In this document: positions 25,633 through 33,623 of the stretch, piece after piece
How positions within the stretch are numbered: position 1 is the stretch's first letter
Layout of the letters: each line of letters opens with the position of its first letter
Source of the DNA: Azospirillum sp. 412522
Lineage (GTDB): Bacteria; Pseudomonadota; Alphaproteobacteria; Azospirillales; Azospirillaceae
Assembly: GCF_019805165.1 (NCBI RefSeq)
Contig: NZ_RWIJ01000030.1
Coordinates: 1 to 64,000 of the forward strand
DNA: 64,000 nucleotides
Direction of reading: 5' to 3'
The notes under the pieces: generated by a model
Seen by the model: only the letters and a program-made list of their open reading frames with translations
What the model was told of the DNA's origin: nothing
The model's database searches: none
Translations under genes and position numbers: made by a program

Positions 25633-26760
25633 CTATGGGGCGGAGGCGACCGGCAGCGTCCGATGCTCCACGATGTTCAGCCCGTAGCCCCGCAGCGCCA
25701 CCGGGACATGCTGCGAGTTTGACAGGAGGATCATGTCGTGAATGCCGAGTTCCGCCAGGACCTGGGCGCCGACGCCGTAGTTGCGCAGCTCCGCCTTGTC
25801 GACGAGCGGCTCCCCCGCCTTCACCCGCAGAAGCTGGGAGAGCGGCACATCGCGGTTGAACAGCACGATCACGCCCCTTCCTTCGGCGGCGATCTCCTGC
25901 ATGGACCGGGCGACGATGTCGCCGCGGTCGCCGGTCTGGCCGAGCACGTCGGACAGGATGTCCAGCGCGTGCATGCGCACCAGGGTCGGCCTCCCGTCGA
26001 TCACGCCCTTCACCAGGGCGATCGCCTCCGTCTCGATTGCCTTGATGCGGAAGGTGATGGCGCTCCACTCGCCGCCCCATCGGCTGTCGAATTTCGCGGT
26101 GACGACACGCTCGACATCGTGGTCGTGGCGGCGGCGGAAGGCGATCAGGTCGCGGATCGTGCCGATCCTGAGCGCATGACGCCGGGCGAAGGCGACGAGA
26201 TCGTCGAGGCGGGCCATCGTCCCGTCCTCTCTCATGATCTCGCAGATCACGCCCGACGGATTGAGGCCGGCAAGGCGCGCGACGTCCACCGCCGCCTCGG
26301 TATGGCCGGCGCGGACCAGCACGCCGCCGGGCTGCGCGACCAGGGGAAAGATGTGGCCCGGCGAGACGATATGCTCCGGCCCCCTGGCCGCGTCGATTGC
26401 CACCGCCACCGTCCGCGCCCGGTCCGCCGCGGAGATGCCGGTGGACACCCCCTCGCGCGCCTCGATGGAAACGGTGAAGGCCGTCCCATGGCGGGTGCCG
26501 TTTTGCGTGCTCATCAGCTTGAGGCCGAGCTGGTCGACCCGCTCCCTGCCGAGCGCCAGGCAGATCAGGCCCTTGCCATGCGACGCCATGAAGTTGATCG
26601 CCTTGGGCGTCGCCATCTGGGCAGGGATCACCAGATCGCCCTCGTTCTCCCGGTCCTCGTCATCGACGAGGATGAACATCCGGCCGTTGCGGGCCTCTTC
26701 GATAATCTCCGCCGTCGAGGACAGGAATGGATGGCGTGGGGGGCAGGGCAGCATCGTCAT
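25633..26760 (-). CDS. RibBA-like protein: DHBP synthase with degenerate GTP cyclohydrolase II domain
   Basis: Residues 10-205 form 3,4-dihydroxy-2-butanone-4-phosphate synthase (riboflavin branch): FILVDDEDRENEGDLVIPA, HGTAFTVSIEA, PGHIFPLVA and RAGHTEAAVDVARLAG are intact. The C-terminal half resembles GTP cyclohydrolase II, but the zinc cysteines (C-x10-C-x-C around SLRCDC in active enzymes) are absent; the region reads VRMHALDILSDVLGQTGDRG. GCHII activity is thus probably lost, as in the RibBX variants described in proteobacteria. GGAGGAGG precedes the ATG. It follows the CoA ligase by 21 bp, suggesting boosted flavin supply for the monooxygenase. Confidence 0.9.
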   Translation of the reverse strand: MTMLPCPPRHPFLSSTAEIIEEARNGRMFILVDDEDRENEGDLVIPAQMATPKAINFMASHGKGLICLALGRERVDQLGLKLMSTQNGTRHGTAFTVSIEAREGVSTGISAADRARTVAVAIDAARGPEHIVSPGHIFPLVAQPGGVLVRAGHTEAAVDVARLAGLNPSGVICEIMREDGTMARLDDLVAFARRHALRIGTIRDLIAFRRRHDHDVERVVTAKFDSRWGGEWSAITFRIKAIETEAIALVKGVIDGRPTLVRMHALDILSDVLGQTGDRGDIVARSMQEIAAEGRGVIVLFNRDVPLSQLLRVKAGEPLVDKAELRNYGVGAQVLAELGIHDMILLSNSQHVPVALRGYGLNIVEHRTLPVASAP

Positions 26761-26781
26761 GATCCTCCTCCGATCACCGCA

Positions 26782-28689
26782 TCACAGGTTGGACAGCGCC
26801 TGACGGATCAGCGAATCCTCGGAATCGTCGTAGAGTGAGTTGATCAGCGCCGCGTACCGCTCGTTCAGCACCTTGCGACGCTTTTTCCGGGTCGCCGTCA
26901 TGACGCCGTTTTCCGCCGACAGCTCTTCGGGAAGGATCCGGAACGACTTTATCTGCTCGACGGGCGCCAGCCTCTGGTTCGCCTTGGCGACCTCCCCCTC
27001 GATCAGGTGGATCACCGCTTCCGACGAACAGAAATCCGAGTAATCGGCGATCGTTTCGTTCCGCCCCTTCACCCAGTCGGTCATCGCGATGCGGTCGACC
27101 TCGATCAGCGCCACGAGGTATTTCCGCCCGTCGCCACAGACCGCGGCTTCCGAGATGTAGGGGCTTCGCCGCAGCTCGTTCTCGATCTGCGCCGGACTGA
27201 TCGACTTGCCGCCGGAGGTGTTGATGATCTCCTTTTTCCGGTCGATGATCGCCAGCTGGCCATCGGGCCGGACCTCGACGATGTCGCCGGTGTGGAGCCA
27301 TCCGTCGCGCAGAGCCTCCAGCGTGTCGTCGGGCTTGTTCAGGTACCCCGTGAACAGGCCGGGTCCCGTCACCAGCATCTCGCCGTCGCCGGCGATCCTG
27401 GTCTTCCAGCGCGGATCGGCGATCGGAACGCCGATGGTGCCGGGCTTCGACCAGTCCCGCATCTGGGCAGTGTTCGCTCCGACCAGTTCGGTCTGGCCAT
27501 AGACCTCCTTGAGGTTCACCCCCCAGGTCTGCCACAGCTTCACGACGTCCGGCGGCATCGGCGCGGAGGCGGTGTAGGGGTATGCGAGCTGGTCCAGGCC
27601 GATCTCCGCCAGGAGCGGCAGGAAGACCCGATCGCGGCAGGTCGCGAAAAGCGCCTGGAGAAAGGGATCGTCCGGGCCGTCCGCCTGCCGGTCCGCCAGC
27701 GCCTTCTGGGCGATGGACATCGCGAAGCGGTAGGATTTCCTGCCAACCGTAGCCGACGCGTTGATCCTGCTGACCAGTTCGGCGGCGTAGCGTTGATAGA
27801 AGCGCGGCGGCGCCATCCAGTAGGTCGGCCGCACATCCCGGATGGTCGTCGCGAAGTCCGCTCCGGTCTCGCCGAAATAGGGCGTGACCTCGCTGATGAG
27901 GGGAAGAACGATCCCCTGCCCGAGCCCGACGACATGGGAGAGGGGGAGGTGGACGACCACCCGCTGGGGTTCGCGGAAAAGCGCCGGGCAAAAGCCCCGG
28001 ATGGTCATCAGCCCCTCGATCAGCGACCGGTGGGTGAGGATCGCGCCCTTGGGATTGCCGGTCGTCCCGGAGGTGTAGACGATGCTGGCGTTGTCCTCGG
28101 GCCGCGCCTTGCCGGCCTGCTCGTCGAGCAGCGACCCGCAGTCGGACGACGAGGCGGAAAACCGCGGCAGCGAAACGACGGTCTTCGATGACGGAACCGC
28201 CGGATCGGAGACCACGATCTTCTTCAGCGTCTCCGCCTGCCGGCTGCGGAGAAGGATGGCGAGTTCCTTCTCCCCGGCGACGAAGGCGAATTTGCTCCCG
28301 GAGTCCTCCAGGAAATACTCCACCTCCTCGGTCGAAGAGGTGAAATAGATCCCGACCGCCACGCCGCCGGAACAGACCGTCGCCATGTAGGCGACCACCC
28401 AGTCCTGCGAGATGTCCCCCATGATGGCGACGTGGTCCCCCTTCTGCAGACCATGATCGAGGAGGGCCCGCGAAAGCGCCGCGACGTCCCGGGCGAACTC
28501 ACCCCAGGTCGTGGCGTGCCACGTGCCGGAACGCTTCTGGAAGAACGCCACCGCCTCGCCCCTGCCGTCCCGGCGGTCGCGCAGCAGCGACGGCAGCGTC
28601 CCGTCTTCATGCGCGGTCGGTGGAGGGTCGATTGGGGATGAGGCAATTGCAGATGGGACGGGCGGGAAAACGGAATGCGGCCCGCCCAT
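26782..28689 (-). CDS. AMP-dependent acyl-CoA synthetase (long-chain type)
   Basis: The 635-residue ligase has the AMP-binding motif YTSGTTGNPKGAILTHRS, the YGQTE motif (NLKEVYGQTELVG), and the GWLHTGDIVEVRPDGQLAIIDRKKEIINTSGGKSISP core with the conserved D/R and hinge. It activates a carboxylic acid to its CoA thioester; sequence style is of the FadD15-like subgroup, so a fatty or aryl acid is likely. The ATG at 28689 starts one base after the enoyl-CoA hydratase stop, so the two are coupled; the ATG at 28710 would overlap that gene. Confidence 0.93.
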   Translation of the reverse strand: MGGPHSVFPPVPSAIASSPIDPPPTAHEDGTLPSLLRDRRDGRGEAVAFFQKRSGTWHATTWGEFARDVAALSRALLDHGLQKGDHVAIMGDISQDWVVAYMATVCSGGVAVGIYFTSSTEEVEYFLEDSGSKFAFVAGEKELAILLRSRQAETLKKIVVSDPAVPSSKTVVSLPRFSASSSDCGSLLDEQAGKARPEDNASIVYTSGTTGNPKGAILTHRSLIEGLMTIRGFCPALFREPQRVVVHLPLSHVVGLGQGIVLPLISEVTPYFGETGADFATTIRDVRPTYWMAPPRFYQRYAAELVSRINASATVGRKSYRFAMSIAQKALADRQADGPDDPFLQALFATCRDRVFLPLLAEIGLDQLAYPYTASAPMPPDVVKLWQTWGVNLKEVYGQTELVGANTAQMRDWSKPGTIGVPIADPRWKTRIAGDGEMLVTGPGLFTGYLNKPDDTLEALRDGWLHTGDIVEVRPDGQLAIIDRKKEIINTSGGKSISPAQIENELRRSPYISEAAVCGDGRKYLVALIEVDRIAMTDWVKGRNETIADYSDFCSSEAVIHLIEGEVAKANQRLAPVEQIKSFRILPEELSAENGVMTATRKKRRKVLNERYAALINSLYDDSEDSLIRQALSNL

Positions 28690-28690
28690 C

Positions 28691-29479
28691 TCAATTGCCG
28701 CCTTCTGCAAAGCGCTTGCGCTTCTCGCGGAAGGCGGCGACGGCCTCCTTGCGCTCCGGGCTGTGGAAGGTGAGCATCTCGTGCGCCATGGCCGTGTCGA
28801 GATTCAGGTGCATCTGCTCCTTGACCAGCTTGTTGACGGCGTATTTGGTCCAGACGATGGCGTCGCGGGGGCCGGATGCCAGCATCTCGGCGTAGCGGAC
28901 CGCATGCTCGACGACGGTTCCTTCCGGCACGACCCTGTTGATCATGCCGGCCGCCGCCGCGTCCTCCGCCGAAATGAAGTCCCCGGTCATCAGGTAATGC
29001 TTCGCCCGCACCGGCCCCAGGAGGAGCGGCCAGATCACCGCGCCGCCGTCGCCGGCGACGACGCCGGCCGTCACATGCGTGTCGGCGAAGCGGGCACCGG
29101 GCTCGGCGAAGACGACATCGCAGAACAGGGCGAGCGTGGCGCCCAGCCCGACGGCGACGCCATTCACGGCGGCGATCAGCGGGCATTCCAGTTCGAGCAT
29201 GTTGCGGATGAGGTGGCGCCCGGAGCGGGTCGGCGAAATCGGCCCCAGATCGTCATCGAGCGCATTCTGATCGCCGCCGGAGCAGAAACCGCGCCCCGCA
29301 CCGGTCAGGACGACGGCCTTGACCGCCCGGTCGCTGTCGAGGTCCGCGAACAGCTCTTCCAGCGCGGCATGCATCGGCCAGTCGATGGCGTTGAGGATTT
29401 CCGGCCGGTTCAGGGTGACGATGGCCACGCCGCTCGCGCGCTTTTCGACGAGCAGGCCCCTATAGGTCTTGTCGGTCAT
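28691..29479 (-). CDS. enoyl-CoA hydratase/isomerase family protein
   Basis: The 262-residue crotonase-fold protein has NRPEILNAI, the oxyanion AGRGFCSGGDQNAL and the AAVNGVAVGLGATLALFCDVVFAEPGARFADTHV segment. The usual catalytic Glu positions are shifted, so activity on a ring or double-bond isomer is possible. It lies 58 bp after the luciferase-like monooxygenase and one base before the CoA ligase. Role: CoA-thioester hydration, isomerisation or ring cleavage in the island's pathway. Confidence 0.92.
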   Translation of the reverse strand: MTDKTYRGLLVEKRASGVAIVTLNRPEILNAIDWPMHAALEELFADLDSDRAVKAVVLTGAGRGFCSGGDQNALDDDLGPISPTRSGRHLIRNMLELECPLIAAVNGVAVGLGATLALFCDVVFAEPGARFADTHVTAGVVAGDGGAVIWPLLLGPVRAKHYLMTGDFISAEDAAAAGMINRVVPEGTVVEHAVRYAEMLASGPRDAIVWTKYAVNKLVKEQMHLNLDTAMAHEMLTFHSPERKEAVAAFREKRKRFAEGGN

Positions 29480-29537
29480 GGGAGACTCTCTTCAGATCGT
29501 TTGGCTGGATCGCTTCGCCGGATCGCTCGACAGGGGA

Positions 29538-30677
29538 TCAGGCCGAAGCGTTCACCGTCCGCATCCTGCGGATCTGGTCGAGGATCTCGTCGGTCGGCCG
29601 CACCACATTGTTGCGGTCGTTGAAATGCGGGATGACGTAGCGTCCGACCAGTTCGATGGCCTTCATGATCTCGGCGTGCGAAACAGAGTCGATGTGGAAC
29701 AGGATTTCTTCGGCGCCGGTTTCGATGAAGCGTTCCAGTTGGCGGATGACCGTGTCCGGGCTGCCGCAGACCAGGCTGGCGGAGTCGTTCAGGAGATAAT
29801 CCCAGTCGGTGGCCGCGCGCTGGAGCGCTTCCAGCCCTTCCCCCATGTAGGCGTAGTCGTCGGCGATCTTCGCCAGCCGCGGATAGGCATCGGTCGAGAT
29901 GCGGGCGTACTGCATCAGCGGCTCGGCATAGATGTCCTTCGCCGCCCGATCGGTTTCGGCGATCCCGAGGAACACCGGCATGCCGAGACGCGGACGGTCG
30001 AGCGGGCCGTTCGGATCCCTCTGCCAGTTCGACCGGTAGGCCTCGACCATCTTCGCCTGGGCGTCCCAGCCCTGGTAGAGCGTGTGGCTGAGGACGGCGA
30101 GCCCCTGGCGGCCCGCCCAGACATGGCTGCGCTCGCTGGTCGCCGCGATGCCCATCAGCGGATAGGGCTTCTGGACCGGCTTCGGCACCAGCATGCGCGG
30201 CGGAACCTGGTAATGCTTGCCCTCGAAGGTGAAGATGTCCTTGCTGAAGGCTTCGCGGATCAGCGCGATCCCCTCCTCCATCTGCTCAAGGGTTTCCGCC
30301 GGCTCCACGTTGAAGGCGCGCATGGCGATGGTGGTGTTGGCGCGGCCGCAATAAAGCTCCATGCGGCCGTTGGACAGGATGTCGGTGACTGCGGCCCGTT
30401 CCGCCGTGCGCAGCGCGTGGTTGATCTTCTTCGGCATCAGCGAGACCGCCGGCCTCAGCCGGATGCGGGACGTGACCGCCGCGAGGTAGCCATACACGAC
30501 TTCGGGGGCCGAGCTGGAGATTCCGCCCAAGGCGACATGCTGTTCGGACAGGCTGACGATGTCGAAACCCATCTTCTCGGCGAATACCGCTTCCTCGACA
30601 AGTTCATGAAGCCGGCGCGAATAGCTTTGGCCGACCAGGGTTTCCTGCTCGGACCAGAAGCCGAACTTGACTGCCAT
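29538..30677 (-). CDS. luciferase-like (LLM-class) flavin monooxygenase
   Basis: The 379-residue bacterial-luciferase-fold protein has VKFGFWSEQETLVG, FDIVSLSEQHVALGGISSSAPEV, RLRPAVSLMPKKINHALRTAERAAVTDILSNGRMELYCGRANT and DTVIRQLERFIETGAEEILFHID. These enzymes use reduced FMN from a partner reductase to oxygenate a substrate. The flavin reductase and RibBA-like gene in the same island fit. GAGAGGG supports the ATG at 30677; an upstream in-frame ATG at 30734 lacks one. Confidence 0.92.
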   Translation of the reverse strand: MAVKFGFWSEQETLVGQSYSRRLHELVEEAVFAEKMGFDIVSLSEQHVALGGISSSAPEVVYGYLAAVTSRIRLRPAVSLMPKKINHALRTAERAAVTDILSNGRMELYCGRANTTIAMRAFNVEPAETLEQMEEGIALIREAFSKDIFTFEGKHYQVPPRMLVPKPVQKPYPLMGIAATSERSHVWAGRQGLAVLSHTLYQGWDAQAKMVEAYRSNWQRDPNGPLDRPRLGMPVFLGIAETDRAAKDIYAEPLMQYARISTDAYPRLAKIADDYAYMGEGLEALQRAATDWDYLLNDSASLVCGSPDTVIRQLERFIETGAEEILFHIDSVSHAEIMKAIELVGRYVIPHFNDRNNVVRPTDEILDQIRRMRTVNASA

Positions 30678-30836
30678 TTGGATGCCCTCTCGGGTTTGTT
30701 TGGAATGCCTCTTCGGTGATTGGAAGATTGTCATGAAGCCGGCGGCAGAACCTGCCGAAGATCCGTTATGCCGACTTCACGTTCAGAACATTATTTTGTG
30801 TAGGAATGATCGGCCGGATCGTGGGACAGCGCGCGG

Positions 30837-31607
30837 TCAAACCGGCTCGTCCTGGGAAAAGCTCTCGACGAGAAGCGAGGCGATGCGCTCGATGCAATGC
30901 CTGCCGATGGCCGCCGAGGAACCGGTGGGGTCGCCGAGAATGCCGTTGGCGCTGACGGCCGCAAGCCCGTCGCGCCACATCAGCTCCAGGTCGCCCTGCG
31001 AAAGAAGCCCCAATCGTCCGGCCTCGTAGCGCTCCATGCGCACCCGTTCGGGGTGGAGGTCGAGCATCAGCGAGGTTTCGGCGATGTCGGCATGGCCGCC
31101 GACCCTGATCGGCTCGCCGCCCGCCTCACTCACCGCATCGCGCCAGCACTCCAGCCACGCCTTCGCATCGGTGAAGGCGGAGATGCGGCAGGAGGCGGGC
31201 ACGGCCGACCGCAAGCGCGGCAGCATCCTGGCCAAGGGCGGAGAATTGCCGACATGGGCGGAGAAGATCAGAATCCGCTCGAAGCCGTGTCCCGCCAAGC
31301 TGGTGCAGTAATCCCGGCAGATCATTTCGAACGTGCTGTCCTGCAGGGAGATCGTGCCGGGAAATGCCAGATGGTGGGACGAACAGCCGACCCTGATGGT
31401 CGGCGCCACCAGCGCCCCTCCCACACCCTTCGCCACCAGGATGCCCAAGTGGTCCGCGTGGTCGGCATCGACGCTGAGGGTCAGGTGCGGTCCATGCTGC
31501 TCCACCGCCCCGCAGGGGATGACGATGGTCCGGGTGCCGCCCGCGATGGCGAGAGCGACCTCGGACGAGGTCATGAACTCAAGCCGGAGATGATCGCCGT
31601 CAGTCAT
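30837..31607 (-). CDS. creatininase-family amidohydrolase
   Basis: The 256-residue protein has the creatininase metal motifs: IPCGAVEQHGPHL (E36, H38), VDADHADHL (D47), and SAHVGNSPPL, where the family's N-G-H-G-G-N is altered but the His is kept, then GHADIAETSLML. Members hydrolyse cyclic amides (creatinine, 3-dehydro compounds, FAPy deamination). The ATG overlaps the preceding enoyl-CoA hydratase stop by 8 nt (ATGACTGA). It may open an amide ring or remove an amino group in the pathway. Confidence 0.88.
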   Translation of the reverse strand: MTDGDHLRLEFMTSSEVALAIAGGTRTIVIPCGAVEQHGPHLTLSVDADHADHLGILVAKGVGGALVAPTIRVGCSSHHLAFPGTISLQDSTFEMICRDYCTSLAGHGFERILIFSAHVGNSPPLARMLPRLRSAVPASCRISAFTDAKAWLECWRDAVSEAGGEPIRVGGHADIAETSLMLDLHPERVRMERYEAGRLGLLSQGDLELMWRDGLAAVSANGILGDPTGSSAAIGRHCIERIASLLVESFSQDEPV

Positions 31608-32364
31608 GCTGCTGCCTCGCCTTGCGCTGGAGGAATCGTTCACGCGCCGCGGCCGTCTCTCCGCGGTTCAGGTAATCTTGCATGTCGCCGAGCGTGCGCG
31701 CTTCAAATTCCTCGTCGGTCATCCGCGGCGCATCGATGAAAGTCCGTTTGATCGCCGAGAACAGAGCCATGTCCTTGAGGCGAAGCGTCTCGGCGACGGC
31801 ACGGGTCCGGTCCTGCAGATCGGTGAAACCGACGATTTCGTCGACGAGGCCCATCGCCTGCGCCTCCTGCGCTGAAACAAGCTCCCCGGAATAGAGCAGG
31901 CGCTCGGCGGCCCGGCGCCCGAGGCGGTTCATCGCCTGCCGCATGCCCTTCGCGGCGGGAAGCAGGCCGTGATTGATTTCGGGAAAGCCGAACTTCGCCC
32001 CCTCGCTCGCCACGACATGGTCCGCAAACAGAACCAGTTCCAGCGCCCCGCCCACCGCATAGCCGTTGACGGCGCACAGCAGCGGGCAGCGGTAGCCTTC
32101 GAGCGCGACCAGCAGCCGGTGGAAGGCGCGCATCCGCGGGATCGCGGCATCCGCATGGATGGTGATTTCGCGGATGTCGCCGCCGGCACTGAAGAAGCGC
32201 TCGCCGGCCCCGGTCAGGATCACGGCCGGCGCGTCGGCCTCCTCGCCGAACCGGGCGAGATCGTCCGTCAGCGCCTGGATCAGATCGAAGGAAAGCGCGT
32301 TGGCGGGCGGCCTGTCGATGGTCAGCCGGACCAGCGTCGTGGATAAACGATCCATCCTCAGCAT
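31600..32364 (-). CDS. enoyl-CoA hydratase/isomerase family protein (second)
   Basis: The 254-residue crotonase-fold protein has RPPANALSFDLIQAL, the oxyanion GERFFSAGGDIREI and CAVNGYAVGGALELVLFADHVVASEGAKFGFPEINHGLLPAAKG, with the catalytic-type PEINHGL motif. AAAGGAGG precedes the ATG at 32364. It starts the creatininase pair and is not a close copy of the other hydratase in the island, so the two likely act at different steps. Confidence 0.92.
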   Translation of the reverse strand: MLRMDRLSTTLVRLTIDRPPANALSFDLIQALTDDLARFGEEADAPAVILTGAGERFFSAGGDIREITIHADAAIPRMRAFHRLLVALEGYRCPLLCAVNGYAVGGALELVLFADHVVASEGAKFGFPEINHGLLPAAKGMRQAMNRLGRRAAERLLYSGELVSAQEAQAMGLVDEIVGFTDLQDRTRAVAETLRLKDMALFSAIKRTFIDAPRMTDEEFEARTLGDMQDYLNRGETAAARERFLQRKARQQHD

Positions 32365-32526
32365 GTCGCCTCCTTTCAGGTCGCGCAGGGCTTCGTGGCG
32401 GCCGAGGTTAGCGCATGCCTCTCGAGGGGTTCTTCCGAAGACTCTCCGCGAGCGCGCCCGTGAAAGGATGTTCTGGCGCGACCAGAGTATTTGGCGGCCG
32501 AAGATGCCGCACGCTCCCGCAGCCGG

Positions 32527-33411
32527 TTACAGCGCGTCGGCGGCGGTTGCCGATTCGATGGCGACGGTCGCCGTCATGCCCGCCGCCAGCTCGACGCCGG
32601 GCGGGATCCTATCGATGTGGATGCGTACCGGGATGCGCTGGGCGAGGCGGACCCAGCTGAAGGTCGGCTCGACATTCGGGAGACCGAGATGGCCCGGCGT
32701 TCCGTTGCTGTCCTCGATGCCCCGGCCGATGCTTTCGACATGGCCGGAGAGCGCGTCATCGAAGCCCATCAGCATGATCCGCGCCGGGCTGCCCACGCGG
32801 ATCCGCCGCAGCTTCGTTTCCTCGAAATAGCTGGTGATCCAGAAGCTGGTCGCATCGAGGATGGCGATCCTGGTCACGCCGGCCGTGGCATAGTCGCCGG
32901 GCCGCAGCCGCAGATTGGTGACATACCCGTCGGTCGGCGCCCGGATCGTCGCCCGCGCGAGATTGAGCTTGGCAAGATCGAGCGCCGCCACCGCGCCTTC
33001 ATAGCTTGCGGCGGCCTGGGCGGCGGCGGCGGCCGTCTGTTGCAGATCCTCCTGCGAAACCACCTCGCGGAGCTGGCTTCGCCGCCGCGCCGCCGCCTGG
33101 CGGACGAGCATGTCCTGGCGCCGGGCTTCGACATCGGCCTGGGCGGACGCCACCGCGAGCGAAAAGCGCTTGGCGTCGATCGCATAGAGGATGTCGCCCT
33201 GATGCACATACTGGTTGTCGGCGACGGAGACGGCGCCCACGGTCCCGGAGACTTCCGGCGCGATCTGGACCACGTCCGCGCTCACCCGGGCATCCCGAGT
33301 CCACGGCGTCTGCTCGTGACGATTCCACACCTGCAATGCCACGAGGGCGGCGAGCGTGCCGAAGCAAAGGGTCAGGGCGTAGCGCCCGAGCAGAGACAGC
33401 ACAGGTTTCAT
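32527..33411 (-). CDS. HlyD/AaeA-type periplasmic efflux adaptor
   Basis: The 294-residue product has one N-terminal membrane helix (GRYALTLCFGTLAALVALQVW), a lipoyl half-motif (VVQIAPEVSGTVGAVSVADNQYVHQGDILYAIDA), a helical hairpin rich in Ala/Gln, and the second lipoyl half (NLARATIRAPTDGYVTNLRLRPGDYA). It belongs to the membrane fusion proteins paired with FUSC pumps, as in E. coli AaeA for hydroxybenzoate efflux. It overlaps the DUF1656 gene by ATGA. Confidence 0.93.
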   Translation of the reverse strand: MKPVLSLLGRYALTLCFGTLAALVALQVWNRHEQTPWTRDARVSADVVQIAPEVSGTVGAVSVADNQYVHQGDILYAIDAKRFSLAVASAQADVEARRQDMLVRQAAARRRSQLREVVSQEDLQQTAAAAAQAAASYEGAVAALDLAKLNLARATIRAPTDGYVTNLRLRPGDYATAGVTRIAILDATSFWITSYFEETKLRRIRVGSPARIMLMGFDDALSGHVESIGRGIEDSNGTPGHLGLPNVEPTFSWVRLAQRIPVRIHIDRIPPGVELAAGMTATVAIESATAADAL

Positions 33412-33623
33412 GGGAATGTTCCGCTGGATGGCAGAGCCTGCAAGAGCAGACCGTAGAGGAGGGCGAAGGTGGCGAGTTCGACGAGCGGCCGGCTGGCGGT
33501 CAGGCGGAAGAGTCCCGCGGCCGCGAAGAGGCGGACCAGCGCGACGGTGCCGGCGAGCGCGGCCAGGGCAAGCACCAGCAGGCCGGGGAGGAAGACGCCC
33601 CCGATGTCGAGATCGAGGATCAT
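33408..33623 (-). CDS. DUF1656 (AaeX-like) small membrane protein
   Basis: The 71-residue protein has two hydrophobic helices (GGVFLPGLLVLALAALAGTVALV, LVELATFALLYGLLLQAL) and the DUF1656 layout. It is the small partner found between the fusion protein and FUSC pump in aae-type operons. ATG 33623 overlaps the pump stop (ATGA), and its own stop overlaps the AaeA-like ATG, so all three are translationally coupled. Confidence 0.9.
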   Translation of the reverse strand: MILDLDIGGVFLPGLLVLALAALAGTVALVRLFAAAGLFRLTASRPLVELATFALLYGLLLQALPSSGTFP

